Positions 45,901-55,300 of a DNA stretch of 64,000 nt are shown here, piece by piece. Positions within the stretch are counted from its first letter, which is position 1. Each line of letters starts with the position of its first letter. The notes under the pieces are model-generated. The model was not told the origin of the DNA and did no database searches. It was given only the letters and a program-made list of their open reading frames with translations. A program made the position numbers and the translations under genes. Source of the stretch: JAJFUB01 sp964622325 (GTDB lineage Bacteria; Armatimonadota; Zipacnadia; Zipacnadales; UBA11051); NCBI GenBank assembly GCA_964622325.1, contig CAZUOJ010000001.1:80327-144326 (forward strand), read 5' to 3'.

Positions 45901-46778
45901 GCCGACACCCATACATTAATTGGACAGCCATTTTTATGCCGAAAAATGATCTCGTAGTTATCTTTGGCGCCTCCCGCCCGCCGCTGTAACTGGCAGGCTA
46001 ACAGAGCCAGATTTTCCTCGTCGTACATTAAAAAGGAGGCAGGCCGTCCAATAAGCTCTTCGGGCGCATAGCCAATAAGTTCGCGGGAAGCGGGATTGGC
46101 GTATATAATAATACCGCTGGGATCCACAATAGTTAAAGTGTCTCCCATTGTCTCCACAAGCATCCGAAAACGTGTCTCCAGCCGCCGTTGCTCCGTCACA
46201 TCAAAAAGCAATTGCAGCACGCTGTCAAGTTGGCCTGTGGGACTGGAAAGAGGATGGCTATCCAGGAGGCAGAGCGCCGTCTGGCCATCAGCGCGCCGCA
46301 CGAGGACTTCCATTATTTCCAGCGCTTGTCCTGCTTTGGCGCGGCGCACATGACAATGTTCCGTGTGACACGCAGAATGCGGCAAAATCTCAAAACACAT
46401 CCGGCCGATAATTTCCTGAGCCGGCTTGCCGACTAATTCGCAAAAAGCCTGATTGACATTGCGAACACTAAAATCTAGGCCAATTTCCCATATCCCCTGG
46501 GGCGCTCTATCGAAAAGTTCGCGATATCGCCGCTGGGATTCGCGCAGAGCTTCTTGCGCCAGTCGGCGTTCCCGCATCACATAGGCAATAATTGCCCCCG
46601 CCAACAGATAGAGGAACAGGATATAAGAATGCAGATACAAATGGGACAGCAAATGTTGCCAAAATAATACGCCCCATGCCTGCGGCTGGAATAAAAAGAC
46701 ATCAATTATGCCATTGAGCGTCCATGTGCCCAGCCCCAGCAATGCGCATAACAAAAAAACTTTGATCTCGGCCTTCAT
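42957..46778 (-). CDS. hybrid sensor histidine kinase with five PAS domains, GAF and receiver
   Basis: A 1273-residue membrane sensor. Two membrane helices near the N-terminus (about 8-30 and 48-68) have almost no outer loop, so sensing is probably inside. Then PAS1 (about 80-200, with a Cys/His cluster CHTEHC), PAS2 (205-330), GAF (345-500), PAS3, PAS4 and PAS5 (about 515-890), a dimerisation/phosphoacceptor domain with AGGVAHEFNNIL (His about 905), an HATPase with INLALNARDAMP, VRVSDTGVGMD and GTGLGLSVVHGI, and a receiver with VLLDLFMPG (phospho-Asp about 1202) and EKPF. No DNA-binding output is fused. It is upstream of the TroA-like and MBL genes. Confidence 0.93.
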   Translation of the reverse strand: MKAEIKVFLLCALLGLGTWTLNGIIDVFLFQPQAWGVLFWQHLLSHLYLHSYILFLYLLAGAIIAYVMRERRLAQEALRESQRRYRELFDRAPQGIWEIGLDFSVRNVNQAFCELVGKPAQEIIGRMCFEILPHSACHTEHCHVRRAKAGQALEIMEVLVRRADGQTALCLLDSHPLSSPTGQLDSVLQLLFDVTEQRRLETRFRMLVETMGDTLTIVDPSGIIIYANPASRELIGYAPEELIGRPASFLMYDEENLALLACQLQRRAGGAKDNYEIIFRHKNGCPINVWVSAVPLYDENGNFAGSFAVLKDITKLKQTTERLEHLNSVLRAIRNVNQLITHERDRERLLARSCELLVETRGYSAAALVLTADSPTFAELASYQAGEPQILSSFAHPETLAELWDLVRQPPQMRAVLVPVSEAANKLASVTKALCQMGQSCMAVRLEYGGKSYGMLIVSLPAKMADSVEEKSLFEEVAGDIAFALFALEVEQERARYQMQLAEEHERSLRILQTAGALIVCLDPQGHITFFNRCCEEVTGFKAEEVLGRLLWEVLIPPRFVAQIQGVFEDLLQRTESNVYENPWLTKDGRERLISWRNARILDNEGQIREIVAIGLDITEHRAAEQAVHASEKRYRLLFNSGQDAIFVFELFSDGSVGRFLEVNDMACVKLGYSRQELLEKTLEELCVAEANGQQLQKHLQRLLIELPVERHVLFELEMAARDGRIVPMEISAHRFEFEGRPAVLAVARDVTMRRKAQQELERLHRQYEMLAESRLVGTFIVRGDRIIFANQRLHQMLGYSANELLGCRVLRLFPAEQREIALNWFREQQSSQAPMTEPLEMPMLTRKGELRWMQIWAQIMPSTEARPHIMGHIVDVTEARRLRAQLEHAQRLEALGRLAGGVAHEFNNILQAISMYAELIQAETEAQEAIQRQIAVILDRANYGKRLTSQLLTFSRPKPADMHTLLSINEVLREIQELLEQTLPRHIQIILALQAGLWLIRGDAEDLKQVFINLALNARDAMPQGGCLQFVTENVILAEEQIGQYPSLKPGPHVCVRVSDTGVGMDEETLQRIFEPFFTTKQSGKGTGLGLSVVHGIIEAHQGYIKADSRPGQGTTFEMYFPACPQAQTAEAEPPAEKKIEELPRGQHERVLIVDDEAEILHSTAEILRQYGYDVLAAHSGEEALRLYQEFGENIALVLLDLFMPGLSGQETLAQLRQINPAVKVIIASGYILPADKEANSLKAAGYLEKPFTRAELLHLIRQALQAPSVRL

Positions 46779-46827
46779 ATCTATTACAATCTGAAATGCG
46801 CTTAGCTATGATTAAAATCAGCTGGAG

Positions 46828-46855
46828 TTCAATGATTAATAAGCTAAATTATAAT
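46828..46855 (+). promoter_or_regulatory. possible promoter of the thioredoxin-reductase-like gene
   Basis: TTCAAT (46828-46833), 16-base spacer and a perfect TATAAT (46850-46855) in the AT-rich divergent region before the flavoprotein gene. The predicted leader would be about 80 bases. Confidence 0.35.
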
Positions 46856-46944
46856 GATATCAAATCAAATTCATTTATTATTAAGAAAATATTCAAATTT
46901 AGGTAAAATATCTTTCAATTTGTTTTCTTTTACAGGAGAGTTAT

Positions 46945-47895
46945 ATGCCTGATATGGAGTACACCTCAGATGTGTTAGTCATTGGCGCTGGCCCGGCAGG
47001 ATGCACAGCGGCGTTGTATGCGGCGCGGGCGAAATTGCACACAGTGATGTCCAGCCCGACAGCTCTGGCGGGCACAATGGCACGCGCTCCGCGCGTGGCG
47101 AATTTCCCCGGCCAAATTGAGCCTGTGCCCGGACGCGACCTTTTAGCGCGCATGCGCGAGCAAGCCCTGAACGCAGGCGCCGAACATATCCTGGAAAGCA
47201 TTCAAGCCGTTGATTTTTCTCATCCCGAAGCATTTCTTGTGTATGGCGGGCATCAAGAACATCGCGTCCGGGCTGTCATTATCGCCACAGGCGCTTTAGG
47301 CCGCGCCCAGAAAGTCCCCGGCGAAGAAGAATTCATTGGTCGTGGCGTGGCTTATTGCGCCGCCTGCGATGGCCCGTTTTTTGCCGGAGAAGACATTATT
47401 GTCGTGGGCCAAGACGAAGAAGCCATTGAAGAAGCCGTTTCCCTGGCTCAAATCGCTCGCACTGTTACACTTGTTTTATCTCTGGCGCACATTCCGCCCG
47501 AGTCCCAGGATTTTCTTAAAAGCCAGCCTAATATCAGTTGGCACACAGGCCTGAGGCTGGAGCGCATCGTGGGCGATAATGCTGTAACAGGCGCCGTCTT
47601 TCGCGCGCCCGACGGAACAGAGAAGGAAATTCCAGCGGCCGGCGTATTCATTTATTTGAAGGGCAATGCGCCCGCCACGGATTTTTTGCAGGGCGCTTTG
47701 GCTACGGATGAGGAAGGATTTCTCATCACGGACGAATTATGTCAGACTTCCATCCCCGGCGTCTTTGCCGCCGGCGATGTGCGCAGCAAGCCCTTACGGC
47801 AGATTGTGATTGCGGCCGCCGAAGGCGCTATCGCCGCGCTCGCAGCCGAGCGCCACATCCGCAAATCCGATAAGCTCCGCTGGGATCGCGGCTAA
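46945..47895 (+). CDS. thioredoxin reductase-like flavoprotein lacking NADPH motifs
   Basis: A 316-residue two-domain flavoprotein of the thioredoxin reductase family. FAD binding is clear: DVLVIGAGPAGCTAALYAAR and TSIPGVFAAGDVRSKPLRQI. The redox disulfide CAACDG (about residue 135) is intact. The second nucleotide site is not standard: the usual GGGDSAxEEA reads VVGQDEEAIEEA, and the HRRxxxR that grips the NADPH phosphate is replaced by LSLAHIPPES. The enzyme may therefore take electrons from ferredoxin or another donor, as in flavin-type ferredoxin-thioredoxin reductases. AGGAGAG precedes the ATG. No thioredoxin gene is adjacent. Confidence 0.87.
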   Translation: MPDMEYTSDVLVIGAGPAGCTAALYAARAKLHTVMSSPTALAGTMARAPRVANFPGQIEPVPGRDLLARMREQALNAGAEHILESIQAVDFSHPEAFLVYGGHQEHRVRAVIIATGALGRAQKVPGEEEFIGRGVAYCAACDGPFFAGEDIIVVGQDEEAIEEAVSLAQIARTVTLVLSLAHIPPESQDFLKSQPNISWHTGLRLERIVGDNAVTGAVFRAPDGTEKEIPAAGVFIYLKGNAPATDFLQGALATDEEGFLITDELCQTSIPGVFAAGDVRSKPLRQIVIAAAEGAIAALAAERHIRKSDKLRWDRG

Positions 47896-47950
47896 CAGTT
47901 TGTCGGCTCGGCGCAATTTGCAGGGACGAAACAATAACGCGCCCGACGCG

Positions 47951-50900
47951 TTATGGCACGCCCAGCCAGACAATTTTTTCCTGTGGATGATGCAGGGCTA
48001 ATTCCACATCGTCAAAATCAAAGACGCCTAAAGCCGCTGTGCTCGAAAAAATTTCAAAGCTGATTGCTGTTGTGCCAGCCGGAATGGGCGCCTCTATGAC
48101 GATATGCTGCCATTCTTTTGTGGGCGCGCAGGGCTGTGTCCGAATCATTGTATAATAATCAGGCCCCTCCGGATTTTTCCAGCATTGCAAATACAGCGCC
48201 ACGCCCTGCCCCTGAACGGGGCGAATATAGGCGCTGGCTTTCACAAAATCCCCGGGCTGGAAATCGCGGAAGAGGGGAGAGCGCAAGCCTACAGCAGCTT
48301 CCGCACTTTTGTCTGTAAGGCGAAAGCCGCGATTTCCGCTCCGGGCGGCTGCAGGCATCAATCCGCTTTCGGGCATCCGGGCGGCTAAATCTTTGCCGCC
48401 ATCCCGCCAGCTCCAGCCCAGCAAAGGCTTTTCGCCCTCCAGATTATCCGCCAATAGCTGTTGTTTAAGCTCTCCTTTTGCAGCTTCAGACAAACGAATA
48501 AGCCTCTTTTCTACAATATATGCGTTTTTGTCTGCTGTTTCCACGTGGGCACGAATAAGAAAGGCATTTTCTTGGGGCGCATTCAGCTCCGCCGTGGCCC
48601 TTGGCGCTGTGATTTGCCAAGCAGCGCCGCGCTGGCTGGAGGAGGGGAGAGCTTGAGCTTGCCAGCCTTTAGGCGTTTGCATTTCCCAGTTTAATGTAGC
48701 CAGCTTCATTTGCGAAGGCGTCAACAATTCGGCTTCAATGCGCGCCGGCTCTGTCGCTTTTGTTGCCGTTCGGATTTGCAATCCCCGCCAGACGCAGGCG
48801 GCCCGCTCCACAAGCGCCGCGACATACGCCTGCGGGCCTATTTTTGTGTCCCATAATTTTCGCAGCGCATTAAGCTTTGCCCAGACTTCTTTTTCAATAG
48901 CTCTCGTGCGCCAGGCTTTGCTTAGAGCATCTAGCTGCGTCGCCATCGCTTCCTGTTGGGGATAGGCTTCCACACGACAAACATCTGCCCAATAATCTTG
49001 CGCCTGCTTCATAATCCCCTGGGCTACATCTTGTGGCAAGCCTATGGCGATAAGCGTCGTCTCGTGGGACAGCAAAGGCACGCTTATCTTCGTTTGCTTT
49101 TTTGAGATTTGTATAGGGCAAAAGCGTTGATTGAGCAAATCATAGGCGATTTCTCCGCCTGTCCACGGGCCGGCCTTAAACACAATCTCCGCTTGGCGCG
49201 CCTCATTCGTAGGATTTTGCACGGCCAGAAGCATATCCCAGAAGCGTTTGTGGCCTTCTGGCCCGCCGCCATAGCGTTCCAGCAAAATGTCTTTATCAAA
49301 GCAGCGGGCCTCTGTAACAGGCTGCCAGCCAGCCTGCATCTGCCGTCGAATCAGCCCACTGATTTCACGGAATGTATCCGGATAAGCTGTATTCTGGCCC
49401 GGGAAGGTCGCATACAGCAGATATTCCCGCCAAAACAGCGTGTTTATTGGCCCGGGCGTTTCCCCATAAGCCAAATCGCTATAGGGCTTGCGATAGCACA
49501 GGAGGCGTCCCAATTGCTCATCCCGTTTATAGCCTTCGCTGCCAATGACGTCCCAGAAAATAACATTGAAGAACAAATTTTTATAATAATAATTCGTCAG
49601 CAGGAAACGGCCTTGTTTACGCGTTTCTTCCGCCAGCCAGCGGCAAAATTCAAACGCCGAAAAATCATTCAGCAGGCATACGCGTTTTGTTTGCGGATCA
49701 AAAGTGAGCGGAACATCCGTAAAGGCAAAATGCTCAGCGCGGAAATTTTTAAGCTGTTCGCTCAAGCCATAGCTGTCCAAATAGATGCCATCTAAGACAG
49801 CATTCTTCTGGTGAGCCGCCTCGTAAGCGGGATCCATCATCCATTCTTTTTGAAATTGTCCGGCGCCGTCAGGAATGTCGGGATCCAAATTGAGCGGAAA
49901 GCGCACGCGATAATCGCCTTTTTGGCCAGATTGGCCTGTCCAGGGATAGTGTGTCACAAAGCCGCGGGGCTGGCCCCGTTCATCCCATAAAAGGGATTTT
50001 TGCACGCTTAATGACTGTTTGCGTACAAAATCATCGTATGTAATGCCCCGGACCTCTCCCGCTAACAGCGCGGCGCCTCCGTCGCGTGTTAACAGCCCCT
50101 GTTTTGTGGGATCCAAATCGTGGGCTAATTTGGCCAGCCCGCACTCCACAGAAGGCTTTCCATTTGTCCAGAACTCTTCTGGAAGAAGCTGCCAATAGAA
50201 AAAGGGCTCTGTGTAATGGAATGTATATAATCCCATTTTGTTGCTGAATTGCATCGCTTGCTGCGCGGAAGCCCACGCTTCGTGATATGCAAAGCCATAA
50301 TCATAGGCGCGGGAAGCGCCGGCCAGGCCTGTCGGATTTGTATTGCAATACCAACCGCCTAGTCGTTGTACGCGAACGACGAAGAATTCCGGAAAAAGCT
50401 CATAATAATGCTGTGCGGCCGAGCGAAAACCCCATTGAGGATTATGCTGATACAATACAAAAGAGCAGTTCGCCTGGCAGGGGAATTTTTTTGTAGCCGG
50501 GCTGAGGCCCAGGCTGAAGCGGATTTCATAGCAGTGCAAATCTGTGCGATATTGCGTCAGAAACACGCGCGGCTCGTCCATTCGGATCGCCCACGACAGG
50601 CCCCATTGTGGCCCGCTTAACGCGGAAAAGGGATAACGATCGATCAAGCCGTCAGCGCCTACGCCGATATTCACACTATTGCGATAAAAGGGCTGATAAT
50701 CGGGATGTTGAGAATCGGCCGTAATGCGCTGGCTGTGAACGAGATCCTGTCCCCAGCGAAAGCCCACAGCTTTGACAGGCAGCCGATAGCTGACAACGAG
50801 GGCGCGCTCTTGGCCTGTTAAATCCCGCAAATGGCATTGAAAAAACAGGCTGCCCGGGCGAGCTTGATATGTGGCTTGGACTTCCAGGCCTAGCGGCTCC

Positions 50901-51175
50901 ACACGAGCCTCTTGTCTCCACATTCCATTGGCTAGGGCGTAAACAGGCCCCTGCACGGGCAAAGCGCCGTGTTCGCCGGCGACATCTTCCACATAGAATC
51001 CGCCTGACGAAGAAAGCACATTCTTGCCGTCTATGAACAGTCCCTGCGCACGCCCCGTGTCTGAAGTCAAGACGAGCCTGAAATGTTTGTCGCCAATTTG
51101 TATGAGATTTGCTGCAAAAGCAATTTCAAAGAGCATGATGATTATGGAAATAGTTCCTGCCCAAATTTTAGACAT
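47951..51175 (-). CDS. giant secreted glycoside-hydrolase-like protein
   Basis: A 1074-residue secreted protein I cannot place in a named GH family. Signal peptide (GTISIIIMLFEIAFAA), an N-terminal beta-sandwich rich in turns (about 25-260, ending FVLYQHNPQWG), then a likely TIM barrel (GLYTFHYTEPFFYWQLL, LDGIYLDSYGL, FAFTDVPLTFD, FFNVIFWDVIGSEGY) where the LDGIYLDS and WDVIGSEG segments look like barrel strands with acid residues, as in GH36/GH42-like or GH101-like enzymes. Middle helical and beta parts follow, and a C-terminal carbohydrate-binding-like module (NRGFRLTDKSAEAAVGLRSP to GVFDFDDVELALHH). The ATG at 51175 has GAGG upstream. Converges with the flavoprotein gene. Confidence 0.75.
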   Translation of the reverse strand: MSKIWAGTISIIIMLFEIAFAANLIQIGDKHFRLVLTSDTGRAQGLFIDGKNVLSSSGGFYVEDVAGEHGALPVQGPVYALANGMWRQEARVEPLGLEVQATYQARPGSLFFQCHLRDLTGQERALVVSYRLPVKAVGFRWGQDLVHSQRITADSQHPDYQPFYRNSVNIGVGADGLIDRYPFSALSGPQWGLSWAIRMDEPRVFLTQYRTDLHCYEIRFSLGLSPATKKFPCQANCSFVLYQHNPQWGFRSAAQHYYELFPEFFVVRVQRLGGWYCNTNPTGLAGASRAYDYGFAYHEAWASAQQAMQFSNKMGLYTFHYTEPFFYWQLLPEEFWTNGKPSVECGLAKLAHDLDPTKQGLLTRDGGAALLAGEVRGITYDDFVRKQSLSVQKSLLWDERGQPRGFVTHYPWTGQSGQKGDYRVRFPLNLDPDIPDGAGQFQKEWMMDPAYEAAHQKNAVLDGIYLDSYGLSEQLKNFRAEHFAFTDVPLTFDPQTKRVCLLNDFSAFEFCRWLAEETRKQGRFLLTNYYYKNLFFNVIFWDVIGSEGYKRDEQLGRLLCYRKPYSDLAYGETPGPINTLFWREYLLYATFPGQNTAYPDTFREISGLIRRQMQAGWQPVTEARCFDKDILLERYGGGPEGHKRFWDMLLAVQNPTNEARQAEIVFKAGPWTGGEIAYDLLNQRFCPIQISKKQTKISVPLLSHETTLIAIGLPQDVAQGIMKQAQDYWADVCRVEAYPQQEAMATQLDALSKAWRTRAIEKEVWAKLNALRKLWDTKIGPQAYVAALVERAACVWRGLQIRTATKATEPARIEAELLTPSQMKLATLNWEMQTPKGWQAQALPSSSQRGAAWQITAPRATAELNAPQENAFLIRAHVETADKNAYIVEKRLIRLSEAAKGELKQQLLADNLEGEKPLLGWSWRDGGKDLAARMPESGLMPAAARSGNRGFRLTDKSAEAAVGLRSPLFRDFQPGDFVKASAYIRPVQGQGVALYLQCWKNPEGPDYYTMIRTQPCAPTKEWQHIVIEAPIPAGTTAISFEIFSSTAALGVFDFDDVELALHHPQEKIVWLGVP

Positions 51176-51368
51176 TTTCAACGCCTCTTTTATATTTATA
51201 TTTCAATAATAATTATTTGAATGATGCTATCATCCCTCCATCAATGAGGGAAAAATCTTTATACGTTTTCTCAATTATTGTAAAAGCGGCCTATTTTGTG
51301 ATATTGACAAAAACATCCTTTCCTTGCACGATAAAGAACTATTCTGGAAGCATTTTGGGGAGGCGATG

Positions 51369-52148
51369 ATGCGGATTTTTGTGTATGGCGGACGCGAGGG
51401 GGCTAAAAAGGCGGCAGCAAATGGGCGTGTAGCGATAATTGTAGATGCCCTGCGCGCCAGCGCCACGACGGCCTCTTTATTGCAATTTGGCGCAAAGGAA
51501 ATAATTGTTGTGGAAGATGTTGATGATGCCTTTTCGGAACGCACGCGCCATGCTGGCTCTTGGCTCGCTGGCGAACGAGAAGGCCTGCCTTTGCCAGGCT
51601 TTGATTTGGGCAACAGCCCCCTGGCGCAGCCCATTCCCCATCTTCCCCCGACAATCATCTTTAGCTCTTCCAATATGTCCCGCTGCTGTGTAGCCGCTGC
51701 GGAATGTCCTGCTGTTTTCCTGGGCTCATTGCCTAATTTGTCCGCTTGCGCACAAGCGGCCGGCGCAGCTGCTCATCGCTTACAAGCCGATATTCAGCTT
51801 ATTCCTGCCGGCGCGGCCGCTGACGAATATAAGCTTGTATTGGAGGATTATATTGCGGCTGGAGCCATTATAGACAAGCTATGCCATTTATATGTCAACG
51901 CAGTGCCAGAAGGCGATGCGGCCCAGGCGGCATTAGCTATCTATGCGGCCGCACAACAGACGGGCTACGAGCAGGCTTTTCTAAAGACAGAAAACGGCCG
52001 CTATTTGAATCAGGCTCTGGGATTGGGCCAGGATGTATGTATGGCAGCTCGTGTGGATATTTACACGGCTGTTCCGGCTATCAGCCGCATATATGAGCTG
52101 CCTTCGGGCCGACGCGCGGCTATTTTGCAAGCAGCCTCTTCCCCTTAA
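51369..52148 (+). CDS. comB: 2-phosphosulfolactate phosphatase family protein
   Basis: A 259-residue ComB protein. The family hydrolyses 2-phosphosulfolactate to sulfolactate, a coenzyme M step in methanogens, but is common in bacteria where its role is less clear. Signature segments are AIIVDALRASATTASLLQFGA, here split as VDALRASATT and LLQFGAKEIIVVED, then AGEREGLPLPGFDLGNSP and SSSNMSRCCVAAAE, all as in the family. The ATG at 51369 follows GGGGAGG by 6 bases; an adjacent ATG at 51366 is too close. It precedes the large heparinase-like gene by 160 bases in the same direction. Confidence 0.9.
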   Translation: MRIFVYGGREGAKKAAANGRVAIIVDALRASATTASLLQFGAKEIIVVEDVDDAFSERTRHAGSWLAGEREGLPLPGFDLGNSPLAQPIPHLPPTIIFSSSNMSRCCVAAAECPAVFLGSLPNLSACAQAAGAAAHRLQADIQLIPAGAAADEYKLVLEDYIAAGAIIDKLCHLYVNAVPEGDAAQAALAIYAAAQQTGYEQAFLKTENGRYLNQALGLGQDVCMAARVDIYTAVPAISRIYELPSGRRAAILQAASSP

Positions 52149-52308
52149 AGGCTTTATCCTTCATTATTCTCCCTTAAAAGTTTTTCAGGGCATTGGATTG
52201 ATTTTTGCGTTGCTCGCTTCTTCTCTTAACAAGGAATTTGGCATTTTAATAAGGAAACCTTTTACAAAAGATTATGGGGCAAAGCAGCGCTTTTTCAGGA
52301 GGCCGATA

Positions 52309-55300
52309 ATGTCCACAATTGTTTCATTGCGCGCTCGTTTGGCTGGATTTTTTGTTGCCATGATGCTTATAAGCTTAATGGCTTATTCTCAAACGTATGC
52401 AGCTGCGCCTTTTCGCGTGCCTGACAAGGCGGAATGGGCCACATGGGAAGCGGAGCAAGCAAATATGAGCGGCGCCTGGCAAGCCGTAGCCGATCCCAAT
52501 GCCAGCGGCGGGCAATATCTGCGTGGAGACAAAGGCGCCATATTGTCCTATCGCTTTCGTGTCGATCGGCCTGTGACGCTGCGTGTAAAGCCTGTATGGG
52601 GGCGGACAGGCGCTCGCCGTTCGGCGCATTTGTTCCCGTATCCTTTGCCACAAAGCTTTGGGCCCACAGTGCTGGAAGCCTGGGGGCGCTTCGTATATGC
52701 TCTGGCGCCCGCCACGGGCAGAATAATTGTGCTGGATCCCTCACAGGAAAAATTATCAAGCGTTATTGACACAGGGGGCTATCTCACAGATTTACGGGCT
52801 GATCCCATTACACAGTGTATTTATGCCAGCGATGCTCGGAATGATCGGATTGTCATTGTAGAAACGGAAAAAGGCCAGATCCTCGGCGAGCTGCGTACAC
52901 GTCGTCAGCCCTGGGCGCTTGCGCTTGTGAATGATGAGCTATATGTGGCATGCCGCGCTGCCCGCTGTGTGCAAATTTTCGATCGTAAGACATTCCAGAT
53001 GAAACATTTAATTCGCTTGGACGCAGAGCCCATACATCTGGAGCCTATCGGCCAGCCGCCCTCTCACATTCTCATTCGCTTTCAGCAACAAGCCATCGCT
53101 CCCGGCGCTCTCAGCGTGCTTCCTGCAGATGAGCAACAATATGGCGTTCGCCAGTCGCGCACTATATTGTCTATTTCCCGGGAAAGAAAATTGGAGGCTA
53201 TCCCTAATAAGCCTGCTTTGCGTTATACGCAATCCGGACAAACAAAAGAGCTGGATCTTTCGGCATTGGCTGCTGGCTCCGCAAAAACATATCCTCCGCC
53301 GACAGGATTTCCCGATAATGCGGGCGCCGGAGGGATTGTGCAATGCGGCAGCCAATTTGCGTTTTTCACATTGCCGCGTGCCGGCGCTGTAGGCGTGATG
53401 GATCTGCAAAATGAGCGCCTTATGAAGAGCATTTTAGTGGGAGGCTGGCTTACGGATATTGTGGCCTATCCGCGCAGCCAAAAAATATATGTAGCGGACG
53501 CCACAAACAGCCGGCTAGTCATGATAGACACGGACAAATTAGAGATTGTTGGCGAAATCAAGGCGCCCTCGGAGCCTATTGCTCTGGAGCTGGCGGAGAA
53601 TTATCAATTGCAGCGCCCCTATCTTGTGCCTCCGGAACCGATTAACACGCTTTTTGTCGTTTGTCCGCAAAGCCGCGCCGTGCTGGCTGTAGATGTCACA
53701 ACAAATCAGCGCCGCGGGACATTAGAGTTGCGTTATCAGCCGCGCAGTGCCCGCCTTGTGCCGCCGCCTAATAGTGATTGGTGGCCCCTGCTCGCCAGCG
53801 ATCGGATTGCCTTCGCCATGCAGCCACGCGTGGCGATAGAGCCTATGCCGCAAATGCTTGATATCACGACGAAAGAATTGACAGCCGCGCCGTTAAGCGC
53901 CGAAAGAGCGCCAACGCGGACAGAAATTAAATGGAAAGATGAAGCGGGCGAAAAAGTTGTGCGTGTGCCCACATCCCTGCTCGTACAAATTGGCGATAAA
54001 ACAAAAATTGATGTAACAGAGCTGTGCGATCCCCAGCTCCAGCCCCAGCGTTCTCTGGATCCGGATGATGACACATTGGGCTCTGTCATATTGCGGCTTG
54101 ACAATGGCCCGATTTACGACTGGCGCCGCAATATCTGGAGCCGCCCCGACGATAATCTCTTTCTTGTGTATGATACAGATGAATACTGGCGCTGGAATGC
54201 GCCGGCCTTTATGCTGAAGCCTGGCCTGCATACGCTCACATTGCAGGCACAGGAGGGGGATGTCCATCTGGACGCTGTGCAGATTATGCCTACAGCCGAC
54301 GAGGCGTTTGCCCTTCGTGTGCGTCCCGAGCCGGCGGAGATCCATGCGCTTGTGCCTGGCTATTCGTATCAGGGCGTGTTTTATGATCAGGAGCCCGTGG
54401 CCTTTTCTGTGTCTGTATATAATTACACGCGCCAGACACAAGCTGTAACAGTGGCGCTAGAGCTAACGGATTACATGGGCAACAGGAAGCCCTTGCCGCC
54501 GCTGCAAGCTGTGGCGCCGGCGCAAAAGCCAGTGCGCCTGCCTCTAACACTGACGGAAGTGCCGTTCGGGCGCAATACATTGTCCCTCCGCTTGCAATCG
54601 TCCCGCGGCGAATTGCTTAAAGAAGTGCATTTTGTGCGGCTGCCCAAGCTATTGCATCCGCGCTTGATGTTCCGCGCGGAAGATATTCCGGCTATTCAAG
54701 AGCGGCTGCAGCAATATCCGCGTTTGTTTGCGCGTTATGTAGATTGGCTGCAACGGCATAGCGCCAAAGAGGGGAATTGGCCCGAGCGCTTTTTGCCTTC
54801 GGGATTGACAGCCGCGGAGATGGCCAAGGCGGCTCCGCCCAGCTCCAAAAATCCCAGCCAGGAATGGGGCTGGCGGATGTATGAGCCCGCTTTTCGGATG
54901 CTGGCGGTGCAATTTGCTTCTCGCTATATCCCGAGCGCAGATCGCGACACACTGGATGCCCGATTAAAGCCTCTTTTGACAGCGCCAGCTACAGATACAT
55001 GGTGCCAATATCATCATCATGGGCCCTTCTTCCCCGGCGCAGTGGAGGCGCTTGTGGATATGGCTCCTGAGCAGCAGCGGAAGAATTTGCCCTTAACAGA
55101 GTTTATGGCGAAGCGCAAGGGCGACATCAATATGCTTCCGTTTACATTGATGAGTTTTGAAGAGCCGCTTTCGCCCGCGGATCGAGCCATGATTTATGAA
55201 ATTGCCGTGATGCAATGGAACTTTGAACGCTATTTTGAGACACATCAGGGCATTAGAGGAGGCTTATGGTGGCAAAATCCCTGGAGCTGGTGCTATTGTC

